Shown here: one piece after another, positions 1-9,426 of the stretch
Position numbering within the stretch: position 1 is the stretch's first letter
How the letters are laid out: every line of letters starts with the position of its first letter
NCBI RefSeq assembly: GCF_002099425.1
Contig: NW_018344254.1
Span: 1,589,001 to 1,653,000, forward strand
Reading direction: 5' to 3'
From: Phascolarctos cinereus
Taxonomy: Eukaryota > Chordata > Mammalia > Diprotodontia > Phascolarctidae
Length of the DNA stretch: 64,000 bases
The notes under the pieces: model-generated
What the model was told of the DNA's origin: nothing
What the model saw: the letters and a program-made list of their open reading frames with translations, nothing else
Databases searched by the model: none
Program-made: the position numbers and the translations under genes

Positions 1-260
1 GGTTCCTCATCTGTAAAATGGCACCTACTTTACAAGGTTGTTGTGATGATCAAATGAAATATAGGATGCCTCATTTGAGATACGGAAATAAAATATGGAA
101 TATTCCATATGAATAATTCAACAAGAGATGGAATATCTCATTTGAGATATAGAATAATGACATATGGAATGTGGAACATTCGATGAGATATGGAAAGAGC
201 TTTGCAAACCTTAAAGCACTCTACAAATGCTGGATATTTACATTATTATTAAATGTTCAA
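1..260 (+). mobile_element. MIR (CORE-SINE) 3' half, interrupted
   Basis: It opens with the MIR words 'cctcatctgtaaaatg' and 'ggttgttgtgatgatcaaatg' and resumes near 200 with 'agctttgcaaaccttaaagc'. An AT-rich block not found in MIR separates the halves. The 5' half lies outside the window. Confidence 0.75.
62..200. repeat. AT-rich imperfect tandem duplication inside a MIR
   Basis: Two units of about 65 bases share 'catttgagata', a purine-rich middle and 'atatggaat'. They sit between the two halves of the MIR. This looks like local slippage or duplication rather than a known mobile element. Confidence 0.5.
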
Positions 261-284
261 CAACACAGAGCCAAGTAAAATCCC

Positions 285-745
285 TGAGGCATTGTGGGAA
301 GTCAGTTATTGTGCTGAGTCAGAATGAGGGACTACATTTTAAAACCTTGTTTAAAACTCTGAGTACTGTCCGTCCTCTAAGATGGTGGTGCACATGCTCA
401 CTGACTCCTGACTATGTGGCAAGTGGTCTGCATAAGATGGTGGTGCTGAATGCTCACTAACCCCGTCTCCTCTTTTGACATGTGAACCAATCAAAGTGCT
501 TAGGAAGGAGCTGAGGCTGCACGCATCTCATCTCCTCATGATTCCATGATTCAATCAAAAGGCCTTTGCCCATATGTGGAAGATTCTTCTCTTGTCTATA
601 AAAAGCTGGGCACAGCTCAGATTGGACAGGCCAACCCAACAATCTTCTGCCATATTGAATAAACTCTTAACTTGCTGAGTTTGCCCCTTTAATCAGGGCC
701 AAGGCCTGAATGAGGATTTCTTTTGGTCACTAAGGCATGTAGTTT
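285..745 (+). mobile_element. Solo-LTR-like fossil, unclassified (gamma-type layout)
   Basis: The order of signals fits an LTR: a 55-bp direct repeat in the U3-like part ('taagatggtggtgc' at 377 and 432), a CCAAT box at 487, TATAAAA at 597 and AATAAA at 658, then a pyrimidine-rich U5-like tail. I cannot fix the ends or see a target-site duplication. No internal region is attached on this strand. It is an old, non-coding fossil and the family is uncertain. Confidence 0.45.
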
Positions 746-1503
746 TCAACTTTAGGCATGCAGTTATAATTTTACAGAGGCATAAAGAGAGGCCAATTAC
801 CAGAGGTGTGCAGTTAAGAAAGGATATCCTTACCAGAGTGATCCAAGACAAACTGGGTCACCAGAGGGGCCTTGCAGTTTTCCTCACAAAGAATGGCAAA
901 CTCAACCAGAGGATTGGAGCAGAGACAAGGGCAAATGAGGGAGGTCAGACTCTGAAGAAATAAATTCCCGTGGCACCTTATCCATTCCCGCTGGTACTTG
1001 AGAATCCAACGGTCTGGTTCTGTGGCCAATCCCACTTCTGACACCAATGAACATCAACTGGACTCTAACCTGTGGGTGGCCAGCACTGAACAAAGCAGGT
1101 TAGAGACAGCAGAGTCAGGAATCAAATATAAGTTTAATTTCAAAGTGAGGGAAATGGCTTGCAAGCAAGCACACATGTGCCAGAGCCCCACCCCTAGTGG
1201 GAGGGACCCATTTTAGTGTGGGGAGATCTCAATGCTTATAGCAATGGCCACAGCCCTAACACTGAGAGGTAACAGCAACGATTTGTCATAGCAAGGCTTC
1301 GTGATCAGAAACAATTCCAGGAGTTCGCTGTGACTGAGATCATCCAAAGGGTGACTGCAAAGGATTGTTGTTATGCCCAGCTCAGGGCACAGCCTGCTTG
1401 CTAGGCCTTAGCTCTGAAAAACGATGTCTCCTACTGTCTTGACAGTTTTAACAGCATCCCACGAGAGACCTACCAAAATAATACAAAACTATCCATGACC
1501 ACA
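746..1503 (-). mobile_element. ERVL-class endogenous retrovirus relic: LTR plus start of internal region
   Basis: Read on the minus strand, an LTR-like stretch (about 1503 to 1048) carries AATTAAA near its end. It is followed at once by an 18-base match to the 3' end of tRNA-Leu (1029-1046 on the plus strand), the primer site known for ERVL elements. A short gag-side internal stretch follows down to about 746. Everything else of the element is missing. It is a heavily broken, old fossil. Confidence 0.6.
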
Positions 1504-1504
1504 C

Positions 1505-1745
1505 TTTGCTCCCTTCTTTCAACTAGTTTCAAATCCACCAGAATGTATCAGCATAATATGAGGAACCTAACCAAATGCTCTGCTAAAATCCTAATAAGCC
1601 ATGGCTATGGCATCCTTTTTTTCTATAACCCCTATCTAAAAAGACAATGGAGTGAATCTTCATAACTTGTCCTCGATGAAGCCATGGTGGCCCCTTTGGC
1701 TCCTAACCATCCTTTTAATACATGACTCCCAAATCATCAGATAAA
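1505..1745 (-). mobile_element. CR1/L3 LINE ORF2 fragment
   Basis: The plus strand shows the reverse of the L3 pol region: 'aaatgctctgctaaaatc' followed by 'gacttgtcctcgatgaagcc' and 'taaccatccttttaat'. The same block is seen in sense in the 30.7-kb copy ('ggcttcatcatgaacaagtc'). It is a diverged relic with no open frame. Confidence 0.6.
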
Positions 1746-1784
1746 GATGTGATTAGGTAACAGTTTTGACATTAAAGTTCAAGA

Positions 1785-1925
1785 TTAAAAGCCAGGGGAT
1801 CTGGGTGTTAGTTCTGGCTTTACCACTACCTAGCTTCACGGTCTTGGACCTCCTCCGCTCTCTAGACTTCAATATCCATATTTGTAAAATAAAAGGGTTG
1901 GAATAGATGAGCTCTAACATGCCTT
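1785..1925 (+). mobile_element. MIR
   Basis: Diverged CORE-SINE: 'ttctggctttaccactacctagc' style core (1811 on), then 'aaagggttggaatagatgag'. Its 3' end runs straight into a tandem array. Confidence 0.6.
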
Positions 1926-2287
1926 GGATTTCTGAAATCCTGCAGTCCAATAATCTATGTTCTAAGTGCTTAGATTCTCCATTTTATGTTCCAACAGTCT
2001 CTGTTCTAAGGGCCTTCAGGTTCACAGAGCCTTTCCAGTACTAACAATCTCTGGTCTCATTTTCTACGTTCTCCAGCCCTTCCAGTTTCCAACACTCTAG
2101 GGTGCTGCCATTCTGTCTGAAGGATCGTTCTGGTTCTTGCATTCTGTTCTTACATTCAGTGTCTAAGAGCCCCGTGTCTCCAAAAATTTGCGCTTTGGTT
2201 TCTTACAACCTATGTTCTAAGGCTCTACTAATTCTAACATTCTCCATTTTGTTTTCTCGTATTTTAAGGGCCCCTGTAGCTCTAACA
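1926..2287 (+). repeat. Degenerate ~33-bp tandem array seeded at a MIR tail (part 1)
   Basis: Repeated variants of 'tatgttctaagggccttc' and 'ccttccagtttccaacactc' occur every 30-35 bases. The unit is the MIR/CR1 tail sequence (ttctaaggtcccttccagct plus ctgacattct). Much more decayed than the array at 48.9 kb. Confidence 0.55.
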
Positions 2288-2519
2288 AGGCAACTAGGTG
2301 GCGCCATAGTGCACAGAGCAGTGGCCGAGAGTCAGGACGACTCATCTTCCTAAATTCAAATCTGGCCTTAGACACTTACTAGCTGTGTGACTGTGGACAA
2401 GTCACTTAACCCTGTTTGCCTCGGTTTCCTCATCTGTAAGAGCTAGAGAAGAAAATGGCCAATATCTTTGCCAAGATAGGCATCACAGACAGTAGAACAT
2501 AACTAAACTGATAAATGTC
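2288..2519 (+). mobile_element. SINE, MAR1-like tRNA/CORE family
   Basis: Nearly full length: head 'ggcaactaggtggcgccat', B-box-like 'aaattcaaatctggcc', core 'tagctgtgtgactgtgg', tail 'gagaagaaaatggcc' to 'aactaaactgataaat'. It splits the 33-bp-type array, so it is younger than the array. Confidence 0.85.
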
Positions 2520-2655
2520 TAGTGCCAACATCCTTCATTTTATTTTTTCACATCCTATGTTCTAAGGGCCCTTCCGACTCTGTCACCTTCTTTTCCAACA
2601 CTCTTCTCTCCAAGGTCCCTTCTATGTCCCACAGCCTGTGGCTCAATAAGGCTAT
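2520..2655 (+). repeat. Degenerate ~33-bp tandem array (part 2)
   Basis: Continuation of the array after the SINE: 'tatgttctaagggccctt', 'ctccaaggtcccttctatg'. Same unit as 1926-2287. Confidence 0.5.
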
Positions 2656-3092
2656 TGTGTGGTGCCCTTTCGGGTTATCCCCCAATTTTAAGGTTAGGTT
2701 CTCCTGAGTAACCCATTGTTTTTAAAAGGGAACAGTAACCTCGATGCTCAGACCCAGGTCCCTAAACCTTCACTATAGAGACGTGAAGTTTGAGAGAGAA
2801 GAGGAAGGGAAGAGTCCAACGGGAATACCAAGCAGAGATATCATTTTTAAACTAAACTGTTTGCCAATACTTTTTTTTTAATTCACATGAATTAGGCCAT
2901 GGGCTAAAGCCTGCCCTTTTAAGGGGATTTATATGGTCGTAATCTTGTTTTATGTGAGGGGAAAGGCTGGCTCCCTGTGGTTTTTCTGTATTTTCATATT
3001 GACATAATTCAAACAATATGAAGGCTCAGCTCACTTGAGCTTCCAAGGTAGAATAAAGCTGTGGCCAGCGAGGTTCCAGCTGACCATCCGTG
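2656..3092. other. No gene or clear repeat seen
   Basis: I see no splice-flanked frame and no repeat I can name here. Confidence 0.4.
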
Positions 3093-3094
3093 GA

Positions 3095-3295
3095 ACTCGT
3101 ATGTTTGCAAAGTGTCTCATTTGACCTTCAGAATAATCAGACGAGGTGGGAGCAATGATTATCCCTTTTTCAGACGAAAAAAGTGAGGCTCACTGAGGTG
3201 GAGAGGTTTGCCCAGGCTCACAAAGCCAGTAAGCATTTGAGGCAGGATTCTAATCTAAGTCTTTCCTGATTCCAAGGCCATCATTTTTTTCCCAT
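3095..3295 (-). mobile_element. MIR
   Basis: Reverse MIR: 'tttgcaaagtgtctcatttg', 'ttatccctttttcagacg', 'gttgcccaggctcacaaagc'-like (3209 on), then 'gaggcaggattctaat'. Covers 3' end to tRNA side. Confidence 0.7.
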
Positions 3296-3389
3296 CGTAC
3301 TAGGAAAACTAACCCCTGGGCCAGCGAAGAGGAGGTCAGCATGGAGGAAGCAGAAAGACCTGCTGAAAACCAAAGCCTTATCCCATTTA

Positions 3390-3480
3390 GAATGAGGAAG
3401 GGACCTGGGGTCACTTCATCCAGCCCCTCCTTTGAAAGTTAAAGGAACTAAGATTAAGACCAAAGAAGTGATTTGTCCAA
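3390..3480 (-). mobile_element. MIR3-like fragment
   Basis: 'gaagggacctggggtcacttc' sense 'atccagcccctcctttg' and 'agtgatttgtccaagatcac' match the reverse MIR3-like pattern seen elsewhere in the window (for example 36481-36655). Confidence 0.5.
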
Positions 3481-3482
3481 GA

Positions 3483-3678
3483 TCACATGGCAAGGGAGTG
3501 AGAGGAGGAGAGAGAGGATGGAAGGGAGAAAGAGAGTTGCATAGAAAGCAGAAGGAGGGAGGCTGGGAAGAAGGGAAGCAGAGGGAGGGAGAGAGATAGA
3601 TGGAAGGAAGGAAGGAGAGAGGGATAAAGGGAGAGCAAGGGAGCGAGAGGAGGAGGTGGACAAGGAGACAGAGAGAGA

Positions 3679-3742
<64 letters not shown>
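3483..3742. repeat. 260-bp polypurine tract ending in (GA)n
   Basis: Almost pure purine on the plus strand; the last ~60 bases (3684-3742) are near-perfect GA dinucleotides and the first 200 are imperfect GGA/GAAG/GATA mixtures. Open frames across it are artefacts of low complexity. Confidence 0.9.
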
Positions 3743-3745
<3 letters not shown>

Positions 3746-3984
3746 TCTTCATGGTTTCCTAGTGGAAAAGTAGGACTATGATGATGAGATTGGCAGATCT
3801 GGAATCAAAAGTCAAGTCTACATTCAGTGCTCAGTCCACCAGATCTGACTGCCTCTGAGAGGGAAGGAATATTTTCATGGAGTTTCTGGTCATCATTCCC
3901 CATGGTCCATCCCCAGCCTCCTTCTTCAGCCTTGGTTACAGCTCTTCTCCTCCAATAAACATAGTGAAAAAAACTATAACTTTA

Positions 3985-4110
3985 TGGTTATAAGACATTT
4001 TTTCAACTGCTGTCTCATTTGTGCCTCACAACAGCCCTAGAAGGGAGGCAGATCATCTGTTCCTCTCCCCACTTTGTAGATGGAGAATTGGTATTTGATT
4101 CAGAAATTCT
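3985..4110 (-). mobile_element. MIR fragment
   Basis: 'tgtctcatttgtgcctcacaac' region (4010-4031), then 'cactttgtagatggagaa', the reverse MIR 3' half. Confidence 0.5.
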
Positions 4111-4114
4111 CATG

Positions 4115-4830
4115 TGATACAAAAGAGCCAGAGAGACACTGATGGACTCCTCACTTCCCTGAATCAGTGCTACCCACTCAGGCAACCTGGGAATGGTCAT
4201 CATCCGAACCCCCCCAGGCTGTTGTCACTGAATCCCTTTGCAAGCAAATGGCTCATTAGGTCCAAAGGGTAAGCAGGTTTGTATAAAGGTCAGCTAAAAA
4301 TTAATAGAACTTTTGCAAAAATGACAAAGGTTTGCAATAATGAAACTCAATAATGAGCACTGCTTCTCAGAAGAGGGAGCTGAGCACCCGCTCTTGGAGC
4401 CTAAATCAGAGTCATGTTCTAGGTAAACTAGAAGATTCTATCTTTAGTGTGGCTCCTTAGCACATGGCTCCTATCACCTGCTTGCAGGGTAGCTTCTCAC
4501 CATTGTTGCCGTCCATCTGTGCCTGGTGGCTCCTTTGATTGGCATGTAGATCTCTGCAACTCCCAGCAGATGAGAGGGTCACCACTGACCCTCCCATTTC
4601 CCTTACATCCTGTGCATCATCCCATAATTCTATCAAACTCTACCCATGGTTCCTTAGCAAATGAATTCGAATTTCCTCTGCCTGGTGCCCCATCCTCCGT
4701 ATTGTGTCTCTTATGATTCTCAGCTCCCCACAGATGGTGTTAATTATTCCCTTTCCTAGGAAACCAGATCTCCATCACATATTCCAAAAGAGAGGAGTTC
4801 TTCAGAGTTCCCAGCATGGTACATTCTGTT
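4115..4830. other. No gene or clear repeat seen
   Basis: Mostly unique-looking sequence. A frame of 89 residues at 4447-4716 (plus) has no recognisable domain and no convincing splice context; I do not call it a gene. Confidence 0.4.
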
Positions 4831-4834
4831 ACCA

Positions 4835-5192
4835 ATCAAAATAGTTTTATGATTTGTCTTTATATCCCAGCACTCCACACAGAGCCTGGAACACAGTAGA
4901 CACTTAATTTTGTTGTTGTTGTTCAGTTGTTTTTCAGTCATGTCCAACTCTTCGTGACCCCATTTGGCATTTTCTTGGCAAAGATACCAGAGTGCCTTGC
5001 CATTTCCTTCTCCAACTCATTTTACAGAAGAGGAAACTGAGCCAAACAGGGTTAAGTGACTTGCCCAGGGTCACACAGCTAGGAATTATCTGAGCTCAGG
5101 AAGAAGAGTCTTCCTGATCCTAGGTCTAACACTCTATCTGCTTCACTACCTAACTTCCCTAGGCACTTAATAAATGCTGATTAATTGATCTC
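4835..5192 (+). mobile_element. L2 LINE 3' end, split by a SINE
   Basis: 'tatatcccagcactccacac...acacagtagacacttaat' ends at 4908 and resumes at 5161 with 'aggcacttaataaatgctga'. Together they are the usual L2 3' terminus. Confidence 0.8.
4909..5160 (-). mobile_element. SINE, MAR1-like, inserted in L2
   Basis: Near-complete reverse copy from 'ttgttgttgttcagttg' through 'ccatttccttctccaactc' to 'actacctaacttccct'. Flanked by 11-bp target-site duplications, agacacttaat (4898-4908) and aggcacttaat (5161-5171), one mismatch. Confidence 0.92.
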
Positions 5193-5842
5193 CAGACCAG
5201 CTTTCTTCCCTCTTAAGCCTTCTTATATTCTTCCAAGGGTGAAAACACCCTGCCTCTTACAACTTCCAAGTCAGTCTCCAACCCCCATTATAGGTTAGGT
5301 GACTACAATCCTTTCTCATGCAGCCCCTGGGGGCCACACCTCCTAGCAAGGTTTGCTCCTCTCACAGCTGCAGCCCCTGGTTTCCTCCACCATCATCCCT
5401 TCAGATCGGCTAACAACCAGCAGTGTAGCTGGCAGCTATTCAAATGCCCCCAAGTTGTTTCCCAGTCTCTTTAAGGGTGGGAGGAGGGGGCAGTGGGAGG
5501 GGGTAGAACTGGAGCATCGAGCGTGTCCCTAGTTTTGTCGTGTGAGTATGAGAGAGAACTAAAATTTTATTATCTCAGCTACTAATGTTTTACAGATGTC
5601 GTTATATGTCATCCAGCAGTGGCACATCCTACCTCCAAAGACCCAAAGATGAGCAGCCATTGCGGACAATGGAGCAGTGCGTGTTGGCTGTGAGCAAGCA
5701 GGGACCATGGAACCAAGTTGGAAATCAGCAAAAACGGGAGCCAAGGACATTGTCAAGACAAGTTGGCCAAGTAACCAGAATCTTCCGGAAGGGAGTCATA
5801 TTTAAACTGAAAACGAAGGTGAAGGTGAAAGCTGCCTCTGTA
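5193..5842. other. Unassigned; contains an unrecognised 103-residue frame
   Basis: Low repeat content. The frame at 5585-5896 (plus) follows a loose acceptor-like stretch ending 'ttttacag' at 5596 but runs into a SINE, so its C-terminal part is SINE-derived. I recognise no domain. Most likely chance. Confidence 0.4.
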
Positions 5843-6052
5843 TATCCGGACCTGAAATCAGGAAGACCTGAGTTCAAATGTGGCCTAGCTGTGTGACCTT
5901 GGGCATGTCACTTTGTCCTGTTTGCCTCAGTTTCCTCATCTGCAAAACGATCTGGAGAAGGAAATGGCAAACACTCCGCTATCTCTGCCAAGAAAACCCT
6001 AAATGGGACACGGAGAGTCGGTAACAAGTGAAAGAAACTGAACAAGCTAGTG
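5843..6052 (+). mobile_element. SINE, MAR1-like (5' truncated head)
   Basis: 'cctgagttcaaatgtggcc', 'gtttgcctcagtttcctc', 'tggagaaggaaatggcaaac', tail 'gaaagaaactgaacaag'. Confidence 0.88.
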
Positions 6053-6055
6053 AGC

Positions 6056-6180
6056 CCAAAGTGTCTACTGTGTCAGATGGAGAAGTGTTTTTGCCATTCT
6101 TCATATCCCCGGCACTTAGCACAGGCTATAACACTTATTGAGCATTTTATAAATGTTTGTTGATTGAGCAACTGATCTAA
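6056..6180 (+). mobile_element. L2 3' end
   Basis: 'tatccccggcacttagcac' followed by 'attttataaatgtttgttga', the L2 terminal block. Confidence 0.75.
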
Positions 6181-6294
6181 GGAAAGAGCCTGTGGATAAT
6201 CAGAGCTTTTCTACTGTGGAACAGAATATTTTGTGAGGTAGTGAGCCCCCTGTCACCTGGATTTTCTTGTCTAGAATACTAGAGGAGGTCCAAG

Positions 6295-6525
6295 AGGCAG
6301 CTAGGGGGTGGTCCCAGATTCACAAAGTCCTGAATTTGAATCCAGTCTCAGACATTTTCTAGCTGTGTGGTCAAGTCACTTAACCTCCATCTACTCGGTT
6401 TTGTCAACTGCAAAATAGGGGTAATTACAGCACCCACCCCCCAGAGTTGTCGTGAATGTCAAATGAAAGAACATTGGTAAAAATGCTTAGCACAGTCCTG
6501 GCTCATAGTAGGTGTTTAATAAACA
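6295..6525 (+). mobile_element. MIR / Ther1-type CORE-SINE with L2-like tail, near full length
   Basis: Head 'gaggcagctagggggtgg', core 'tagctgtgtggtcaagtc', then 'agagttgtcgtgaatgtc', and a 3' end that is the L2 terminus ('ctggctcatagtaggtg', 'ttaataaacac'). The fused L2 tail is the known mobilisation signal of this SINE class. Confidence 0.8.
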
Positions 6526-7210
6526 CTTGTCTGCTCTCCCTCCACTTTCCCAATGGTAGAATTCATGAGTTAGATCAAGGTTGGATTTGACGGACTGACT
6601 TAATGACTCCTCCCAACTCAGAGTGATAGACTCTTAGAATCATGGAGCCTATGATTCTATTACTTTATGATGCTATAAATGTGTCAACAGGCAGCCCCAA
6701 AGGAGAGTGAGCCTGCTGTGTGTTACCTCTGCTTCTCAGGAGGGGAAAGGGTTTTGTTGGGGAGAGCAAAGAAGGAGAAAAGAAGTGATGGGTTGGCTGC
6801 CTGGCCACCCACATGGTGCATTCCACAATGCCCAGAAGAGTCCAGCCCAGAATGTGTTCACTTCCCTACAATAATATCAACAATCATAATAACTCTTCCA
6901 TACATCAACACCTCAAGGATCTGTGAACTGGGCCCTCCCCTCAACAATACAGATGGAAACCCTGCTATGGCTTGGTGCATGGCCTTTGAGAATTAGTGCA
7001 GCCAAGAAATTCATCACCCCACGAGCGACCTGGCAATGGCTAACTATGAACTTGGACAGGTCCTTGGGCAGCAGGTCTACACTAGAAACTTCTCCCATGT
7101 GGAAGTTCCTTCCAGAGTATGGGTTCCACTGGCAAAATCCTCAGAAACCCCACCAGTTAGAACCTCTCCCAAAATAAGATGGCTAATCTAATCTTTTTTG
7201 CACATGGCAG
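6526..7210. other. No gene; a few decayed repeat scraps
   Basis: 6590-6670 has a CR1-tail-like 'gattctattactttatgatg'. Two overlapping frames near 6.7-7.2 kb have no recognisable product. Confidence 0.35.
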
Positions 7211-7211
7211 A

Positions 7212-7345
7212 CAAGTCAACAAACATTTATCAAGCAGTTAATATGTGTCACACACCATACTGAGTCAAGTCAACAAGCTTTATTAGGCACTTGCTATATG
7301 GCAAGTAATGCTCTATGTTCTAGGGATACAAAGAAAGGCCCTTAA
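7212..7345 (-). mobile_element. Two tandem L2 3' ends
   Basis: 'gtcaacaaacatttatc' at 7214 and 'gtcaacaagctttattag' at 7270 each begin a reverse L2 3' end. Two short insertions, or a duplication, lie side by side. Confidence 0.75.
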
Positions 7346-7590
7346 AGGAAGATTTAGAAACAAGGGTAGAAGTTATAGAGACACAGATTTCCGTTTGATA
7401 TAAGGAAAATTTTCCTCAGGATGAGAAGTCTAAAATTGGAAGGCAATGTCAAGGATGGTGATCTCCCCAGCACAGAAGATCCTCAAGAAGATGCAGGATA
7501 ACCACATAGGAGGAATTTTGTAGTAGGGATTCATGTTCACTATAGACTGGTTGACCTCTGAGGCCCCGCAACATTATGATTTTATGGTAC
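7346..7590 (+). mobile_element. CR1/L3 3' end
   Basis: 'gatataaggaaaattttcctc', 'gaggaattttgtagtagg', 'ttgacctctgaggcccc' and a closing 'cattatgattttatgg' follow the order of the L3 3' UTR. Confidence 0.7.
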
Positions 7591-7639
7591 AGCTCTGAAG
7601 ATAGGAGACGAACTGGCAAATAGTGACAACAATGTAAAT

Positions 7640-7890
7640 AGTGAAGCCAGAAAAAGAAAGTTCATTGGGCAAGATTATAAGCTTGACTTTATATATAGTG
7701 ACTTTTAGGTGCCTGTGGAGATCCAAATGGGGATGCCCTATAGGCAAATGAAGATGTGTATCTGAAGCTCAAGAGAGAGGTAAGGGCTGGAAAGATATAC
7801 TTGAGCAGCAGCTGCTTGGAAGCAATAGCTGAAATCCTGGGAATAAATAAAATTTCCAGGAAAGAAAGACTAGAGAATGACAAGCACCTC
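7640..7890 (-). mobile_element. L2 ORF2 (reverse transcriptase) relic
   Basis: The plus strand shows 'ttttaggtgcctgtggag' and 'ctgaagctcaagagagagg', the reverse of the L2 segment coding for the stretch just after the YADD motif. Decayed, no intact motif. Confidence 0.55.
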
Positions 7891-7944
7891 ATTCCTGTCT
7901 TTGTACATTTACTCTTCCTGTTCTTCCAACTGAGACCATCCTTT

Positions 7945-9232
7945 ACAGCCAGTCAACAAACAACATTAAGCACCTGCTATGTGCTCAACACTGTGCTCTG
8001 TGCACTAAAACCAAAAAAAAAAAAAAGGAAATCCCATTTTCTGCAAGAAGTTTTTCATGGTCCCCATGTATACTAATGTCTTTCCTCTGAGATGACTTCT
8101 AATTTAACCTGCATATATCTTTTATGCACATATATTTGTTTTCATCTAATCTTCCCTATTCAATTAATTGTGAATTCTTTAAGAGTAGGGCTTTCCTCTA
8201 TATCCCCAGGGATTAGTGCAAATACCTGCCACATAGAAAGCCTTAATAAATGCTTGTGGATTGACCGACTGAAATAACCCTTGATCTTAAAGAGCTTACA
8301 TTCTAATGGAGGAGACAATATGCATTTGTATAAACATATACAAAATAGATACAAAGTTAATATAAGCTAGTTTTGGGGGAAGGAAGCACTAATTTCTGGA
8401 GGCATAAGAAAAGACAATGTAGAAAGTGATTCTTGAGAAGTCTTGATGGAAACCAGGGATTCTAAGAGGTAGAGATGAGGAGTGAGTTCATTCCAGGCAT
8501 AAAGATGGAAGGTCCAGTGCCCAGATGTGCAAACACAGCAAGTAAGCCAGGAAGATTGGATTTCATGATGAGGGGAGGAGAGTGAAGGATGAGAAGAACA
8601 GAAAGGCAGGAAGAGTCCAGGTTGTGAAGAGCTTTAAATGCCAAACAAAGCAGTTTAGAGTTGATCCTGAAAGTAAGAAAGAGCCATTGGAGTTTTTGAA
8701 AAGGGGAGTGACGTGATCAGTCCTGCATTTTAAGGAAATGAGTTTGGCACCTTAGTGGAGATTTGGAAGGGGAAAAACTTGAGGCAAGGAAACCAATATA
8801 GGAGCCTTTTGCCATGGTCCAGGCAAGAGCTAGGAAAGGCCTACACTGGGATAGAAGCTACAAGAATAGAGCAAAGAGGGCAAATCTAAGAAATATGGAG
8901 ATAGAGGCACATGATTGCATATGTGAGGTGAGGGAGAGGGGAAAATCAAGGATGACACCTAGATTACAAGACTGGGGGAACGGGAGGATGGTGGTGCCCT
9001 CAAACAGGAAAGTCTGGAAGAGGGAGCTTTGGGGGGAAAGGTATCAAGTTCAGTTTTGTACTGTTGTGTTTCACATGTCCCAAGGATATCCAGTTTAAGA
9101 TGTCCAAGAGGCAAGAAATGATTTGGGACTGGAGTTCAGGAGAGGCACTAGGAATGGTTTTTGTTGAGGGAATCATTGACATAGATATGACCATTGAACC
9201 TATAGGAGCTCTTGAGCTCATCAGCAGGTGAG
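7945..9232 (-). mobile_element. L2 LINE, ORF2 C-terminal part and 3' UTR, split by another L2
   Basis: The 3' end ('agtcaacaaacaacattaag') lies at 7945-8024; after a 250-bp interruption it resumes at 8277 ('agagcttacattctaatgg') and runs to 9232. The minus-strand frame 9000-9221 contains 'SPELQSQIISCLLDILNWIS', the L2 segment after the RT active site. The YADD itself is no longer readable. About 1 kb of L2 is represented. Confidence 0.8.
8025..8276 (+). mobile_element. L2 3' end inserted in an opposite-strand L2
   Basis: 'ctgcaagaagtttttcatgg', 'tatatccccagggattag', 'ccttaataaatgcttgtgg'. It lies inside the minus-strand L2, so the locus carries inverted L2 sequence. Confidence 0.75.
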
Positions 9233-9244
9233 TTTCCCCAATCC

Positions 9245-9420
9245 TTTCTCCTCATGATCCCCCAACCCACTGAAGGAACACCAAAAGTCCTCCCCTTTCC
9301 ACAAAGCCTTCCCTGGTGACTCTAGCAGTTATTAATTTCTACCTCTAATAGCTATTTTTGCCTCTCTGTGCTACATTCAGAAACATGTATAGTTTCTGAA
9401 TTTATACATCTCCAAGTTTT
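9245..9420 (+). mobile_element. L2 3' UTR fragment
   Basis: 'ccacaaagccttccctggtg' and 'taatagctatttttgcctc' match the L2 3' UTR just after ORF2. Confidence 0.55.
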
Positions 9421-9426
9421 GTTAAG

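Noticed and set aside
1029-1046. Match to the tRNA-Leu 3' end considered as a tRNA gene fragment
   Set aside because: Only 18 bases, placed right after an LTR-like stretch; a retroviral primer site explains it better.
2288-2330. tRNA-like A/B box words at SINE heads, here and at other SINE copies
   Set aside because: They belong to the tRNA-derived SINE heads; no cloverleaf of a real tRNA gene could be drawn.
3454-3752. Two minus-strand frames of 69 and 89 residues rich in Ser and Leu
   Set aside because: They are translations of the GA/GGA purine tract; low complexity, not protein.
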